Positions 13,729 through 13,731 of a stretch of DNA of 13,731 nt are shown here, in pieces (the first letter of the stretch is position 1; each line of letters begins with the position of its first letter). Where the stretch lies: NCBI GenBank assembly GCA_905210855.1, contig CAJLYL010000045.1:1-13731 (forward strand), in the 5' to 3' direction. The position numbers and the translations under genes are program-made. This DNA is from an uncultured Clostridia bacterium. Its GTDB lineage: Bacteria > Bacillota > Clostridia > UMGS1810. The notes under the pieces are model-generated. The model made no database searches. It was not told the origin of the DNA and saw nothing but the letters and a program-made list of their open reading frames with translations.

Positions 13729-13731
13729 GCT

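Noticed and set aside
13657..13731. Plus-strand open frame beginning ATG just after the terminator T-run and running to the window edge
   Set aside because: It has no ribosome binding site, begins directly on the U-run of a terminator, and is antisense to the better supported minus-strand peptide gene.
1..13731. CRISPR arrays, tRNA or rRNA genes, prophage or transposase genes
   Set aside because: I looked for evenly spaced direct repeats, cloverleaf-like sequence and integrase or transposase motifs and saw none. The repeats present are dispersed and hairpin-like.

Overview
The window is a low-to-medium GC Gram-positive chromosome segment, most likely from an anaerobic member of the class Clostridia. 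The grounds are a fermentative pta-ackA pair, the gene order DUF512 protein-der-plsY-gpsA that is typical of Clostridia, a short clostridial-type glutamine synthetase followed by an ANTAR-domain protein, strong GGAGG ribosome binding sites and textbook sigma-A promoters. I cannot fix the family or genus from sequence alone. Nearly all genes are on the plus strand and look like housekeeping genes.

Layout. 1-282: an intergenic repeat fragment and the pta promoter. 283-2509: pta and ackA, which convert acetyl-CoA to acetate with ATP yield. 2550-3348: a consensus promoter, a DUF177/YceD-like protein, ribosomal protein L32 (rpmF) and a rho-independent terminator. 3432-3508: a 26-bp perfect inverted repeat. 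3559-5554: a HAD phosphatase overlapping a radical-SAM-like DUF512 protein. 5555-5878: a repeat element and the der leader. 5879-9047: der (ribosome assembly GTPase), plsY and gpsA (the glycerol-3-phosphate branch of phospholipid synthesis), with a composite repeat between der and plsY. 9069-10531: pgi with its own promoter and a strong terminator. 10542-11597: remnants of two genes, a Gfo/Idh/MocA oxidoreductase (minus) and an AraC-family regulator (plus). They lie 5'-end to 5'-end with both N-terminal halves gone, as if one deletion removed a divergent promoter region. 11602-13488: a promoter, a short glutamine synthetase and an ANTAR response-regulator-like protein.

The most interesting feature is at the right edge (13513-13731). 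A perfect TTGACA-17-TATAAT promoter drives about 84 nt of non-coding RNA ending in a terminator. Convergent to it, on the minus strand, is a 22-residue membrane peptide gene with a 9-nt perfect Shine-Dalgarno sequence. The two transcripts share one symmetrical bidirectional terminator (13-bp arms) and should overlap at their 3' ends. This is the architecture of Firmicutes type I toxin-antitoxin loci. The call is inference, and the toxin promoter lies outside the window.

The intergenic regions also hold at least three related AT-rich repeat segments with the core GTGTATATTAT and a separate GGGCGACC hairpin repeat.
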